DNA of 64,000 nt from Halisarca cf. caerulea (GCA_963170055.1 CAUJGJ010000432.1:152701-216700); one strand, 5' to 3'; counted from the first letter of the stretch, positions 1 to 40,950 are shown. Notes: generated from the letters alone by a model not told the origin. Translations and numbers: made by a program.

Positions 1-475
1 AAGCAACAAAGTTCAACAGTTCACTAGACACAGCAAATTGCATACAATTATAAGATTTAGGCCTGTAGGCTGGGGGGGGGGGGTGCCTTGGGTGCATGAG
101 CACCCCCCTTCTCAGTTAAAAAGGCTGTTTAAAAATGGATAGTTACCGAAAAAAGAACCAGCAGAGAACATTGGGACAAATGCATTGCTATTCAGATAAT
201 TCACCTTAAAATTGTTATCCTCGATAACTACCTAAGGCTATTTGAGCTGGAATACTCAGCTAAGTTAAGACCTTTGCTGACTTTGGTTACATTTTTGGCT
301 GCTTTAGCAAGGATTGAGTTGTCAACGGTTTCTTTGTCTATTGCACAACTCTAATATGGCGAATAATGCACATAAAAGAGCAACAGAAAACGCGACACTT
401 TAAGTGGTATACTCAATGAATTGCTGTCCAACTCTTGGCCAGTAAAGAAGGGAAATGCATCAGATTTTACCTCTG
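1..475. other. Non-coding sequence, no gene seen
   Basis: No convincing exon or RNA gene. A G-run near 72-82 is followed by a C-run near 104-110, so the sequence can form a short G/C hairpin like those inside the CAGGG-type MITEs nearby. No element ends were found for it. The start of the BRCA2 gene could lie in this part or before the window, but no N-terminal BRCA2 motif was recognised here. Confidence 0.5.
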
Positions 476-884
476 CAGGGTTTCATTTAGGGGGGGGGCA
501 TTTGCCCCCCCCCTTGGAAATTAGGTTAGCCTTATTTTTGTTGAAGAGGTAAATTTGAATAAAGAACTGAACTCAATCTCTTCAAGGTCAAAGAGTAATT
601 CTGTGCCACAATCAACCTTGAATGGTGTAAAAAGTCAATTTTTCCTGGAGCATACTGTGTATATAAGTACCCTTACAACTGTATATTGCAGATAGATACT
701 GTGATACTAATGCTCCCCCCCCCCCCCCCCCAAAAAGGTAATCCGGGAGATGAGCAGCAGAAATCTGGTCATGTCCCCAGACCCCCTAGAAGTCGCACTA
801 TCATGTGCACTCCCTTTGCCCCCCCATTTATTTTGTAAGTATTGTTTTGCCCCCCCCTTGCCCATTTTTCTAAATGAAACCCTG
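476..884. mobile_element. MITE with CAGGG ends and 5-bp target duplication
   Basis: The element begins CAGGGTTTCATTTAG and ends with the exact inverse, CTAAATGAAACCCTG. It is flanked by the 5-bp direct repeat CTCTG (471-475 and 885-889). The interior has long G and C runs that can pair (about 490-512 and 715-735, 850-857) and no ORF. The ends and duplication length suggest a non-autonomous hAT-like or related DNA transposon. A copy with the same end type and duplication length is at 12983-13400. Confidence 0.75.
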
Positions 885-1559
885 CTCTGTAGACCGTGAG
901 CTGACCATCAAGGATGATACTGTCCCCACTATGTACTTTTAATTAGTTATGTTAGTTACTATACTTTTGTATACTTTAGATACTCAGATGTATGCTACTA
1001 TTATATTATACTGAGTGATCTTATGATGTACTATTGTAGTGTAAAAAGCACCCCCCTTTCTGGATACCAAGCTACGGGCATGTATTGACAACTAAACTTA
1101 AATCAGATTTGGATTACTAATAAATGCGAACACATGTAATACAGTGAACGAAAAAATCAGTGACGTGTACTTAGGGACAATGGAATCATGCAGATTGAAT
1201 ACAATGGACGACACAGTAAATGGCATGTAAATGACATGTAAATTGGGTAAACGTGTGTATAATTAAATACAGTGGCATTGCAACATAAGTACACAATTGT
1301 AGTACGTACACATGCAGGCACACAACATAATATATATATTGTCAGTCATTTGTGGTACATATACAGTCTATATACGTGTTTTATGATGGCCTCACAAGAC
1401 ATACGCTTTGATTTTCATGCATTATTCCACTGTGAAGGTTTGAGTTCATTTAGTAGCTTTTTGATCACTCTTGTGTGTCTTTTTGCTTTTCATCTGTACT
1501 GCTTGCATGGAAAGGTGTGGCAGCTTTCGGGTCAAAGGGCCATTTTGGCCTAATACAAC

Positions 1560-2160
1560 CTATAATAATAATAATAATAATAATATACTCAGACAATAAC
1601 AAGCAAACATTAAAGATAGAATAAGTCACGTACATTTGTAGATTGTAGATTGTTACAGTTGTGGAGGTATATACTGCTGATAGAGCCATTTGACAAACTC
1701 CGGGGGGGTAATTTATGGATCTGAGGTGTCAGTGAGTTCCATTCTTGGCCACCCTTAACAGAATCAAGTTAGTACCACAAACTGAAGAGAAAGTAGGCAA
1801 GTAAAGATCATCACTTCTCTATTTGTACTACGCCAATTTAGTTGATAATAGGTCTTAAACATTTCTCTCAAATGAATTGGGGCCTCTCCATTCACACATT
1901 TCTTTATAGTCTTAAAACATAAGATCCTGTGTCTGTCAGTGAGAGTTGTCCACTTCAGATGGCTTCTCATATGATCAGAGGGGTACATTTTGTTAGCATT
2001 CAGAATCATCCTCATTCCCCACTTCTGTATCTGATCAAGTTTGTTGCTGTCGCTCTTGTTACACTTTGACCATCAGACAGAACAGTAGTCTAGGTGTGGC
2101 TGTACTAATGTAGATAAAGCATCTCAACAGATGCCGATGAACTCTGTCTGACCTTATTGA
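1560..2160 (-). mobile_element. Decayed non-LTR retrotransposon (LINE) 3' end
   Basis: Read on the minus strand, 2160 to about 1680 translates, with stops, into a stretch typical of the end of LINE reverse-transcriptase ORFs: a LVQPHLDYCSV block, then QKWGMRMILNANKM, then DRHRILCFKTIKKCVNGEAP. The copy is broken by internal stops. The minus-strand 3' side ends in an ATT-type microsatellite (1562-1585), as expected for CR1/L2/RTE-like tails. Clade assignment is not possible by eye. Confidence 0.65.
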
Positions 2161-2343
2161 TGGTAGATAAAGCACATGAGTATTTCTTCCTCACAGCTTC
2201 GAGTTCTGTTTTTGTTTGGAAACTGAAACATTTTAACATAATATACAGAACACCCTACTGTATGTACAGGGTGTTCTTAACTGTGTGTATTCCGGCTTGT
2301 TTTCACTGCATATTATGTATATTTTGGTATTTTCCTTTGTGCA

Positions 2344-5300
2344 GACAAGAAAGATTGATGTATCCAGTTCTCCACTCACTGTGCATGGCTATACGAAGGT
2401 AGAGAGAACCACATGCACCTCAATGACTAGTCCTCAAAACTTCAGTCAGGACTTGTTTCGTTGTGAAACACCTCCCATGGATGTAGGGCACATGGGAACA
2501 CCTCCCATGGATGTAGGGCACGTGGGAACACCTCCCATGGATGTAGGGCACGTGGGAACACCTCCCATGGATGTAGGGCACGTGGGAACACCTCCCATGG
2601 ATGTAGGGCGCGTGGGAACACCTCCCATGGGTGTTGGGCACGTGGGAACACCTCCCATGGGTGTTGGGGGGGTGTATCATGTTGCTGAAAAGGTATCAAT
2701 CAGTGGGGAAGGACTAATTGATGAAAACCCTTTTCTTTGTGTATGTCAAAGTCCAGATTCTAACCCTTGCAACCTTACTGACAGACCAGCTACTTCTTTG
2801 CTAGCTGGTGTAGAATACTTGGAGAAGTCAACGTTCACATATGCTTCATGCAGTAATTTGGTTAAATTAAAAGGTGATACTCGATGCAAACAACAGAGTC
2901 ATTGCGACACTCCTGCTGAAGATCTACAAGTGTATGGCAGCTCAGAAACACTTTACCAACACCCTCTCCCTGATGGTGATTCAACCACTGTTGAGATGTA
3001 CACAAATAGTCCTCCTCCGAACATGCCACGCCACTCGGTGTCAGAAAAGCCTTCTCTCAGTGTCAATGATCAATCATCCTCTCAAAGGTCACACTCTGTC
3101 CTTCCGAAGAAGAGGAGGGCAAGGAGTAGAGGATTGACAAGGAAGAAGTACTGTCACAGTCAAGAGAAAGGTATTTTGGTGGAAGATGTTTGTAAACCAG
3201 AAAAGGAAGTTAATGATGTCCATGACACCAACCCTACCTCTTGCCTGGTAATGTACAAAGACAATGGTAGTATCTGCATAGATGAGAAAGGACAGTTTAA
3301 GAACATGCCTCAGCCGGAAGAGTCCACTCAAAGTGGTGATCCTTGTAAACCCCAAGCTGTTCTCTTTCTACCACCCACAGGAGTTAATCCTCCATTGCTA
3401 CCTGTCAGTGTCACAGACAACATTACTGAAACTCCTTTCAAAGCAAGATCTGGCGCTCCCAAAATGCATACCAAAGTCAGTAGACGATCAGTGCCCTTCA
3501 AAGCACCTCGCAAGGTAGAAGATGTCTCAGCAAAAGAGGAGATGACTTCCAGGAGAAAACTCCTTAGAGGTTTTGGAATTGAGCTAGATGTTACTGGGGA
3601 TGAGCAGAAGCCGCTATCTGGGTCTCCAGTTCCCTGTCTGTTTCAAACTGCAAGTGGTAAATCTTTGGAGCCTTCAGTGAAAGCGCTGACCAATGCAAGA
3701 CAGCTGCTGCAGACAGTTAATGATGAGATGAGCTCAAACGATTCCATCCCTCTCAAAGAGAAATGTAGCCTGCTTCATGTATTGGATGATGGGAATCAGA
3801 GATGTCCTGTGGGGTTTTCAACTGCCAGTGGCAAAGAAATTAGAACTTCAGAAGAGTCCATGAAGAAAGCCGCACTGATGCTGGCGGGCGACTCTTCCAT
3901 GACAGTTCAAACATTGAAAAACAACTCCCTACCTGACCCGTGTAGGGATGGTTATAATGTTGATGAGGGGGTTGAGAAGAATCTTGCCAAGTCAATGTCT
4001 GGTGCATGTGGTGAACAAGACAGAACTACTGTTGGGTTCTCAACTGCTGGAGGAAGGGCTCTGACTGTGACAGCTAGTGCTATGCAGCTGGGAAGGTCGG
4101 TTATTGACCAGTGCAGGGTCCCCACTGGCCCCATTGGCATCAGTGATGATAGTGGACGTATAGTAGCTGGATCCTCTACAGCTGGAAGGAAGCTGACTGT
4201 GTCTGTTGATTCTGTGCAGCATAGCCGTTATGTTCTGAAGGATTTAGAGATGGGAGGAGATTTAAGTGATGGTACTGTGGAGGGTGAAATGTGTGATGTG
4301 GTGGAGGGTGAATGGAGTGATAGGGCAAATGGATATCTTCCTGTAAAAACTGGAGAATCTTTAGACTTTGAGAGTTTTGCAGTGTTCACTCAGTTTCCAC
4401 CTCCAGTGTCTGCTCTGTTGGGTACTGCTCTGAACATGGACAATACCAGCTGTAACAAGCAAGATCAAGTGTCTGGTTAGTAGACTCATTCTCATTCAAA
4501 TAGTGAGAGTTCTATTTGCTATTCTCTTTTGCTTTTGTTCATTCTGCAGCAGATCTAGACTCACCAATGATCACAGGAGATGTACACACACCAGTGACAG
4601 GAGATGTACACACACCAGTGACCACAGGAGATGTACACACACCAGTAACAGGAAATGTACACACACCAGTGACCACAGGAGATGTACACACACCAGTGAC
4701 CACAGGAGATGTACACACACCAGTGACAGGAAATGTACACACACCAGTGACAGGAAATGTACACACACCAGTGACAGGAGATGTACACACACCAGTGACC
4801 ACAAGAGATGTACACACACCAGTGACCACAGGAGATGTACACACACCAGTGACCACAGAGAACACGCTATCCTCTACAATAACCTTGGATAGTTCTACTG
4901 ACCTCTTAGCTGATCTAAATACTCAAGTCATCAATGAACTCCATTCTTCTTCTACAGAGGACCCTTATTCTACCGTGACCCACCTCCGTTCTTCTACAGA
5001 GGATCCTGTGAACATTAATCTACTACAACAGAGGAAGAGTCTACTATTTTCTTGTGACCTCCCTCATCCAGGAGTAGTTTCAGAACATGTCTTGTCAACA
5101 TCAATGGCATCTTCAGTAGATTCTTCAGAATCCATCATTTCACGTAATTTGAAGTTACCATTGCTTCAAACAGCTAGTGGGAAGGCTGTGAGTATCAAGG
5201 AGGACAGTTTGCAATATGTAAGGGCTGATCTAGGCTTTAGTACTGATTTTCCTGTGTCTTTACAAACAGCAAGTGTAAGGGTTGTTGGAGTGAGTGAGGA

Positions 5301-8300
5301 CAGCTTGCAGCATGTAAAGGCTAGCTTGAGAGATGCAGTACCAAAACCTGTACAGTCAGGGTCAACAGGTATGGAGTGTGTTACCACACAACACACAACA
5401 TATGTGGAGGCTGGGGACAGATGTATTGTAGAGAGCTGTCCCAGCAAGGACACAAGGAAAGCAGGGCTTTTATCCAGGGTGTTCACCACAGCAGGTGGCA
5501 GGTCTGTGGATGTGTCACAAGAGGCCCTGCAAGCTGTAAGGTTGGGGTCAGTGGAGAGTGAAGATGTACCTGTGGATATACCCAGAAACTCACTTGGAGT
5601 AGAGTGTACTGTAGTGAGTAGCTCACTTGGAGTAGAGTGTACTGTAGTGAGTAGCTCACTTGGAGTAGAGTGTACTGTAGTGAGTAGCTCACTTGGAGAG
5701 AGTGTACTGTAGTGAGTAGTTCACTTGGAGAGAGTGTACTGTAGTGAGTAGTTCACTTGGAGAGAGTGTACTGTAGTGAGTAGCTCACTTGGAGTAGAGT
5801 GTACTGTAGTGAGTAGCTCACTTGGAGTAGAGTGTACTGTAGTGAGTAGCTCACTTGGAGAGAGTGTACTGTAGTGAGTAGTTCACTTGGAGAGAGTGTA
5901 CTGTAGTGAGTAGCTCACTTGGAGTAGAGTGTACTGTAGTGAGTAGCTCACTTGGAGAGAGTGTACTGTAGTGAGTAGCTCACTTGGAGTAGAGTGTACT
6001 GTAGTGAGTAGCTCAATTAGAGTAGAATGTGCTGTACTGAGTAGCTCAATTGGAGTAGAGTGTGCTGTAGTGAGTGGTGTACTTGGAGTAGTGTGCTGTA
6101 CTGAGTAGCTCAATTGGAGTAGAGTGTGCTGTAGTGAGTGGTGTACTTAGAGTAGTGTGCTGTACTGAGTGGTGTACTTAGAGTAGTGTGCTGAGTGAGT
6201 GGTGTACTTGGAGTACAGTGTGCTGTAGTGAGAAGGTCTGTGTCTTTTGTATCCATTGGGCCCAGGGAAATGATCCTTTGTTGCAAAAGAAAGCATCACT
6301 GGCAGAACCAATCCTTGAGTCCCTCAAACTGGCTCCTCCAGGGAGATATGCACCCAGGTTCAAACCTGGTGCTGTCACACTAAGTGCAGGAAAGGCCACC
6401 CCAACACAGACCAGCAACTCAAAGTGTCCGCAAAGTTGGTATTCTGTGCTGATCAGCGAGTGGTTTTTATCAACTGCCATTTCTTCTCTTCCTTCAGCTC
6501 CTGTATCACCATCCTTCAGACCATGCATGCACTCCACTCCAGAGGGGTTCCTTGCTGACCGGCACAACCTGAAAAAGCCATTGTGTGTGTCAGAGTTGTA
6601 CACACCGCCAATGAAGTGTGTTGTGTGTGAGCATTTGAGCAAGCAGTGGTGTTTCAGCAGACAATGACCTCTTCATACTTCATTTTCTGTAGGTCACAAA
6701 TGACCAAGTTTGTTTATTCTGTTCCATTCAAGCGAACGGTTGGCAGGGCTACTACTGGAAGTAGTAATGCATCTTCCTTACACAGATTCTATACACCAAA
6801 GTCAAGTGTTGACTCATCAGGGAACACACCCACTAGTGCTCAGACCACACCCACCAGTGCTCAGACCATACCCACTAGTGCTCAGACCACACCCACCAGA
6901 GCTCAAACCATACCCACCAGTGGTCGGCTCGTGCCTAACAGTGCTCAGACCACACCCACCAGTGCTCAGACCATACCCACTAGTGCTCAGACCACACCCA
7001 CTAGTTCTCAAACCATACCCACCAGTGGTCGGCTCGTGCCTAACAGTGCTCAGACCACACCCACCAGTGCTCAGACCATACCCACTAGTGCTCAGACCAC
7101 ACCCACTAGTGCTCAGACCACACCCACCAGTGCTCAGACCATACCCACTAGTGCTCAGACCACACCCACTAGTGCTCAAACCATACCCACCAGTGGTCGG
7201 CTTGTGCCTAACAGTGCTCAGACAACACCCACCAGTGATCCAGTCATGCCCACTAGTGCTCAGGCCCCACCCACCGTCAACAAAATCTCCACTGGCTGTT
7301 CTACTGAACCTCCTCAGTCTCCTGTCTTGAGGTCATTGTGTGCAAAGACAAGTTTTCAGGACATATCCTCAGAGGTAAGACTGATTGCCCATTTTGTCTT
7401 GTACCAGTCTTGCCATGTTGCCCCTATAGGCCAAGGAAGACCTTCACCTCTCAGAGAGCCAGTTGACACTGTTCATGAATATGACTCAAATGGAAGAGGG
7501 TAGTTTTGGAGACAGGGGTTGTAATGTCTCACATGGGGGGTACAATCTCACAGAAGTGTCCCTTCTCCATCCATCACACTCTCTTAACCCTGTCTGCAAG
7601 TCTATTGATGTTTTAATGGAGGACTCAGGCATAGGGACATTCCCCACCTCCCGGGACACCTCCAAGCATAGCCCTGAGATAGCAGAAGCACAGCTGTCTC
7701 TTAAAAGCAAGAGATCAAACCTCATCAGCCACTTGGAACCACGATCTAAACAGTTGAGAACTGATGTGGACGTCCATAATAGCACAATGGCTACTTTAGT
7801 CAATGAAAGGAGTGTTACCAGGACTGATGGAAGAGTGCGTCCTCAGGATGGCCTGTTGTACTCCCTGAGGAGGACTTTTCGAAGGTCTTTGACACCCTTG
7901 AGTAGACTAGGTGGTAGGTACGGTCCTATCACCTCAATAGAGCAGGTAGGGGAGGTCCCTTCTGAGTTGTACCATCTTCACAATGCAGTACTTCTTTCCC
8001 TACCTCAGCTGCTGTCAATGGGCATTCATCCTTCAGTGCTGACAGCCTCTATAGACAGATCTGCAGAGTTCCGGTTCCCAGGGCATCTCCAATTCAGCAG
8101 TTCCATCATCCAAGGTCAGCCTGTTAGGATTGGTGATGGTGCTGTGCTCCATCTTGGAGAGGACTCCTGTGCTGGGGCTACTGAGTTCGAAAGGTTATCT
8201 GCATTCTCTGAGTTAACTAGCATGTGTAGTGTTGCACGCGCGCGTGTGTGTGTGTGTGTGTGCTTGCATGCTTGTGAGTGTGCACTCACAAGCATCTATT

Positions 8301-8794
8301 TCTGTGTCCACCTTGTACCAGGGCATTCAATACAGTCCCAGGAGTTGACCCAAGGCTGGTCTCCACAGAGTGGTTCAGGAACCACTACAAGTGGATAGTC
8401 TGGAAGCTTGCCTCATTGGAAGTCAACTTCCCTAGACAGTTTGCAGGGAGGTATGCCCCCATCACATGCTGCACGATATCTTGGCTGTGTAAGGTAAGGC
8501 TGTTCTTGTATGTGTTCAGATCTCTCACTCCTAACCAACTGATGCTGCAAATGAAGTACAGATATGATGTGGAGGTGGACCATGCCCATAGGTGGGTGTG
8601 GTAATACGATCAGGTGTTTGATTTTTGACTCTGTCATTTCTCCTCCCTTCAGGTCAGCTCTGAGGAGGATATTTGAACACGATGACTCTCCTGGAAAGAC
8701 CATGGTCCTCTGTGTTAGTAGAATACACAGTGTAGAATCCAGATTGGAAGGGGTGGGTTATTTCCATGGCAGAGATACATACCCTCTGCAGTAG

Positions 8795-8836
<42 letters not shown>

Positions 8837-10047
8837 CAGGATCCTAGTACATCAGTGGAGCTGAGTGATGGTTGGTACTCCATCCGCGGAGTGCTGGACT
8901 CAGTCTTGGAGGAGATGGTACAAAGAGGTACCATTGAGGTTGGGTGCAAGCTCTGTGTCACTGGGGCAGAGCTGTCTGGATTGGATAGCCCATCTCCACC
9001 TCTGGAGGTGCATATGATTGATATCTGTTACCATTTGTATCGTCATGGTAACTCCTTTGTACACAGGCTCCGGAGAGTGCTGCCCTGCGTCTCCATGGCA
9101 ACTCAACACGTCGAGCTCAGTGGGATGCCAAACTTGGCTACCAGAGGGATCCCAGACCTATGCATGTTCCTCTCAGCTCTGTTCTCCCAGCAGGTGGGAA
9201 GGTAGGCTTCACCTCCTTCTTAATTGCTAGGGTTTACCCCCTACTATACATGGAAAAGACTGCTGATGGGAGAAAGGTGTTTCGCACAAGCAGAGCCGAG
9301 GAGCAGGAGGAGAGGAAGTTTGCCAAGTACAAGCAGACACTTTTGGAGAGGATCTGCGAGCAAGAGACGAGAGCATTTGAAGAAGAAATGGCTAAAGGTT
9401 TGTCTCTGAAGTCCCTTAGTCTCGTTAACCAGACCCTAGTTCGCCAACCGATCTTTAATCGGCCATTTTAACGAGGCGATTGGGTCTGGTTGATGAGACT
9501 AGAAGTCCCTTAAAAGAACTAGTGATTATTCCCACCTTCCTCTCTGGAAGAAGAGGCATTAGCATTGTCTGGGTTGAGAAGAAACAGGAGGCTGAACAGC
9601 AGGTCAGTCAGAAATCTTGACACTGGGGAAGAGTTGTACAGTGCATTGCAGCAGGCACCTGATCTCATGTCATTTCAGGTATGCATACCACTTTCATTCT
9701 TCAGTGTGACATGCGTGCGTGTGTGCAGTGCACTGTGCTGTATGGTGTGTGTGTACTGTGGTATTTGAATGACTCAGGAGTGGCTGAGCCCAATGCAGAC
9801 AGCTCTGCTCATGAGCTATAAAGAGAGTGTTGAGAGTCAGAGGAACATCAATCTCCAAAAGAGGATCCACCAAGCATTGGAGGAAGCTGAAGGGAAGAAG
9901 GTTGGTTTGCTGTTTGATGTGTACTACGTACTTGGATACTTCACACCCTCCTATCCATCAGCCGACACAGCGTAATGTAGTTCCTCTCCTCAAAGCAAGG
10001 GTGATGGAGGGCAGGAAGTGTTTGTCAGCTCCAGGTATGCTACAAAT

Positions 10048-10084
<37 letters not shown>

Positions 10085-11197
10085 GCGTGTGTGTGAGCGC
10101 ATGTGTGTGTGTGCGTGTGCGCGCGCATGTGTGTGTGTGTGTGTGTACAAGTGTATGCACATCTACATGGAAGGTGTCTGTCCTGTAGACTTGAATAGGG
10201 TGAGGATGTTGTTTGCTTGATCCTTGTCTGTCAAAGCTGTACCTTTCTGCAGGATTTGAGGCCATGTTTTCTGTGTGGAGACCCTCGTATGACGTGCAGC
10301 AGATGATAAGAGAGGGAGCTTTCCTCAAGGTGTCTCATTTACAAGCATCAGAAACACGGTAAGGTCCTACTGCACTTGTCTGTGAGGTGTATGAACTTGT
10401 ACTGAGTCATATCTCCCTTGTAGGTCTAAGGAGTGTGGACTGCAGGTATGTTTGTTCACCCCATGCCTGCACAGCACTCTGCTAGTTGATCCCCCCCCCC
10501 TCTCACTTATACAGTTGACCGCCACTAAGCTCACTCGCCTCAGTGAGGAGAAACGAGACACTGTGGGCCTGTACTCACCCAGAATGGTCAGTGAATATTA
10601 GCTAATCTTGCATGTATATACCAATCCATTGTGACCATCTTACTAGGTGACTCCCTTGTCCAATGTGTGCAGTGGAGACTGTTCCAGTGAGGTGGATGTA
10701 GTGGGTGTGGTCACAGAAGTAAACAGCGAACCCCTCCTCATATCCAGGTACAAATTAACCCCTTCCTCCTCTCACTATCCCTCTTCCCCTCCCCACCCCT
10801 CTCCTTCCCTCTACTCCCTCCCCAGCCCTCCCCACCCCCTCTTCCCCTCCCTTAATCCCCACTACTCCCCACTCCCTCTCCGTGATCTCCTGTACTACTT
10901 TTCATTGTGTTCTATTATAGGGGAACCACCATGCTGGACCATGTACACCTGCAGGATGCAGAGGGACATTCAGTTGTCATCAAAGTATGGGGAGGTTTAC
11001 ATGTGTTGGGATATGCTGACCTGGTACAGGTTGGTACTGCTATTAGTGGCTCAAATCTGCGTGTTGCAGACCACAGTGCAAATTTTGACACCCAGCCTGT
11101 GCTAATCGCCAGTGAACTCTCTGTGTTCAGCCAGTTACCCAAGGAGCGCCATCTCAGAGAAGCGCTGGAGGCCGTCAGGAGAACACTGAATTTGTAG
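2344..11197 (+). CDS. BRCA2: BRCA2 DNA repair protein (5' partial, multi-exon)
   Basis: Nuclear mediator that loads RAD51 onto single-stranded DNA during homologous recombination. Exons recognised: about 2344-4475, 4550-5535, 6499-6615, 6693-7374, 7430-8193, 8322-8450, 8520-8591, 8653-8752, 8837-9007, 9067-9397, 9551-9678, 9778-9900, 9971-10034, 10254-10358, 10424-10445, 10515-10586, 10647-10747, 10921-11197. BRC-type repeats (F-x-T-A-S-G-K) come first. A linker exon with PFKRT resembles the vertebrate VPPFKTK segment. The helical domain (PGVDPRLVS, then [11 protein letters not shown]), OB1 ([11 protein letters not shown]), tower bundle ([11 protein letters not shown]), OB2 and OB3 follow. 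The stop comes about 13 codons after the KERHLREAL helix, so the vertebrate C-terminal RAD51-binding tail is absent. No N-terminal PALB2-binding segment is seen; the first exon(s) are upstream or unrecognised. An extra exon may exist near 6240-6470. Identity is secure; the 5' end and the 5536-6498 part are uncertain. Confidence 0.93.
2466..2676 (+). repeat. 30-bp coding minisatellite in BRCA2 (about 7 copies)
   Basis: Tandem 30-bp units encode the decapeptide [10 protein letters not shown] seven times, in frame with the BRC-containing exon. The last two copies carry MGVG in place of MDVG. Unit length is a multiple of three, so copy changes keep frame. Confidence 0.9.
3632..5550 (+). other. 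Seven BRC-type RAD51-binding repeats of BRCA2
   Basis: Repeats begin near: (1) 3632 [13 protein letters not shown]; (2) 3815 [13 protein letters not shown]; (3) 4034 [13 protein letters not shown]; (4) 4159 [12 protein letters not shown]; (5) 5158 [13 protein letters not shown]; (6) 5251 [13 protein letters not shown]; (7) 5478 [13 protein letters not shown]. Each is followed by the amphipathic second half (for example [11 protein letters not shown]). Copies 1-3 and 7 keep the F-x-T-A core. Copies 4-6 lack the Phe that docks in the RAD51 pocket in known BRC-RAD51 complexes, so they may bind weakly. The array is split by the intron 4476-4549. Confidence 0.9.
4569..4858 (+). repeat. 24/27-bp coding minisatellite in BRCA2
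   Basis: Roughly eleven units encode GDVHTPVT or GDVHTPVTT (with N for D in some) between BRC repeats 4 and 5. The two unit lengths differ by one codon (ACC), so frame is kept. Confidence 0.88.
5585..6225 (+). repeat. About 30-bp minisatellite, probably intronic
   Basis: Units of about 27-31 bp contain the core GTGAGTAGCTCACTTGGAG. They begin just after BRC7 and continue for about 630 bp with stops in the BRCA2 frame after 5700. I place it in the intron after a donor at 5536 (GTAAGG), although the first two units are open in frame. Confidence 0.75.
6826..7265 (+). repeat. 21-bp coding minisatellite in BRCA2
   Basis: About twenty 21-bp units encode TPTSAQT or IPTSAQT, punctuated by a variant SGRLVPNS block that recurs three times with similar spacing, so a higher-order unit has been amplified. 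It lies in the exon 6693-7374, between the PFKRT segment and the DNA-binding region. It predicts a long, Ser/Thr/Pro-rich disordered linker. Confidence 0.88.
9417..9501. mobile_element. 85-bp MITE, TAGTC ends, 9-bp target duplication
   Basis: The left end TAGTCTCGTTAACCAGACCC and the right end GGGTCTGGTTGATGAGACTA are inverse with two mismatches. The element is flanked by perfect 9-bp direct repeats GAAGTCCCT (9408-9416 and 9502-9510). It lies inside BRCA2 intron 9398-9550. The 9-bp duplication fits a Mutator-like transposase, which is an inference. Relatives are at 52809-52897 and 53000-53671. Confidence 0.85.
10050..10148. repeat. GT-rich microsatellite in a BRCA2 intron
   Basis: Alternating purine-pyrimidine tract, mostly (GT)n with GC and AT interruptions, in the intron 10035-10253. 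Confidence 0.85.
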
Positions 11198-11241
11198 ATT
11201 CCGAATCCGTGGTGAATCTTTACCAATCAAGGGTTATTTTA

Positions 11242-11280
11242 TGACGTCATCAATAATTATTATTCAAGCAAAGATGGCCG
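11242..11280 (+). promoter_or_regulatory. Putative HERC2 core promoter: CRE and YY1-like sites
   Basis: The 114 bp between the BRCA2 stop (11197) and the HERC2 ATG (11312) contains the palindrome TGACGTCA (11242-11249, consensus for CREB/ATF) and AAGATGGCCG (11271-11280), which matches the YY1 consensus. There is no TATA box. A similar pair precedes the SLAIN gene (41014-41053). The promoter role is inferred from position and motif match. Confidence 0.55.
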
Positions 11281-11311
11281 TGTCCGTCGAAATTAGTTAA
11301 TCGGAGAGAAC

Positions 11312-40765
<29,454 letters not shown>

Positions 40766-40944
40766 ATATTGTAACTAGTTGTAAGACTGCCCTCGAGTTT
40801 TCTATTAATTGCCAGTTTAATTTACTAGCACACAATTTTGATTTTTCATCTGATGATAATTAACGAGTGGTCTATAATGGGTCGACCGACTGCTCTGACC
40901 GTAGATCAGTTACCTTCTATAATGATATTTATTGATTTCTATTA

Positions 40945-40950
40945 AATAAA
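40945..40950 (+). promoter_or_regulatory. Likely HERC2 polyadenylation signal
   Basis: AATAAA 180 bp after the HERC2 stop and about 95 bp before the next gene's ATG. Confidence 0.5.

Larger units (their letters stand above)
8322..11197 (+). other. BRCA2 DNA-binding region: helical, OB1, tower, OB2, OB3
   Basis: The helical domain runs over 8322-8591 and continues with [14 protein letters not shown] into OB1 (8653-9397; [34 protein letters not shown]). The tower and three-helix bundle occupy 9330-9900 ([19 protein letters not shown], then [14 protein letters not shown]). OB2 is 9971-10586 ([14 protein letters not shown]). OB3 is 10647-11197 ([36 protein letters not shown]). In the family this region binds ssDNA and DSS1. 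Confidence 0.9.

Noticed and set aside
6188..6667. Separate small gene between BRCA2 exons
   Set aside because: Part of it (6499-6615) fits BRCA2 in phase and in similarity to the STPDG...DR linker. The rest may be an extra BRCA2 exon or intron; there is no independent start or domain.
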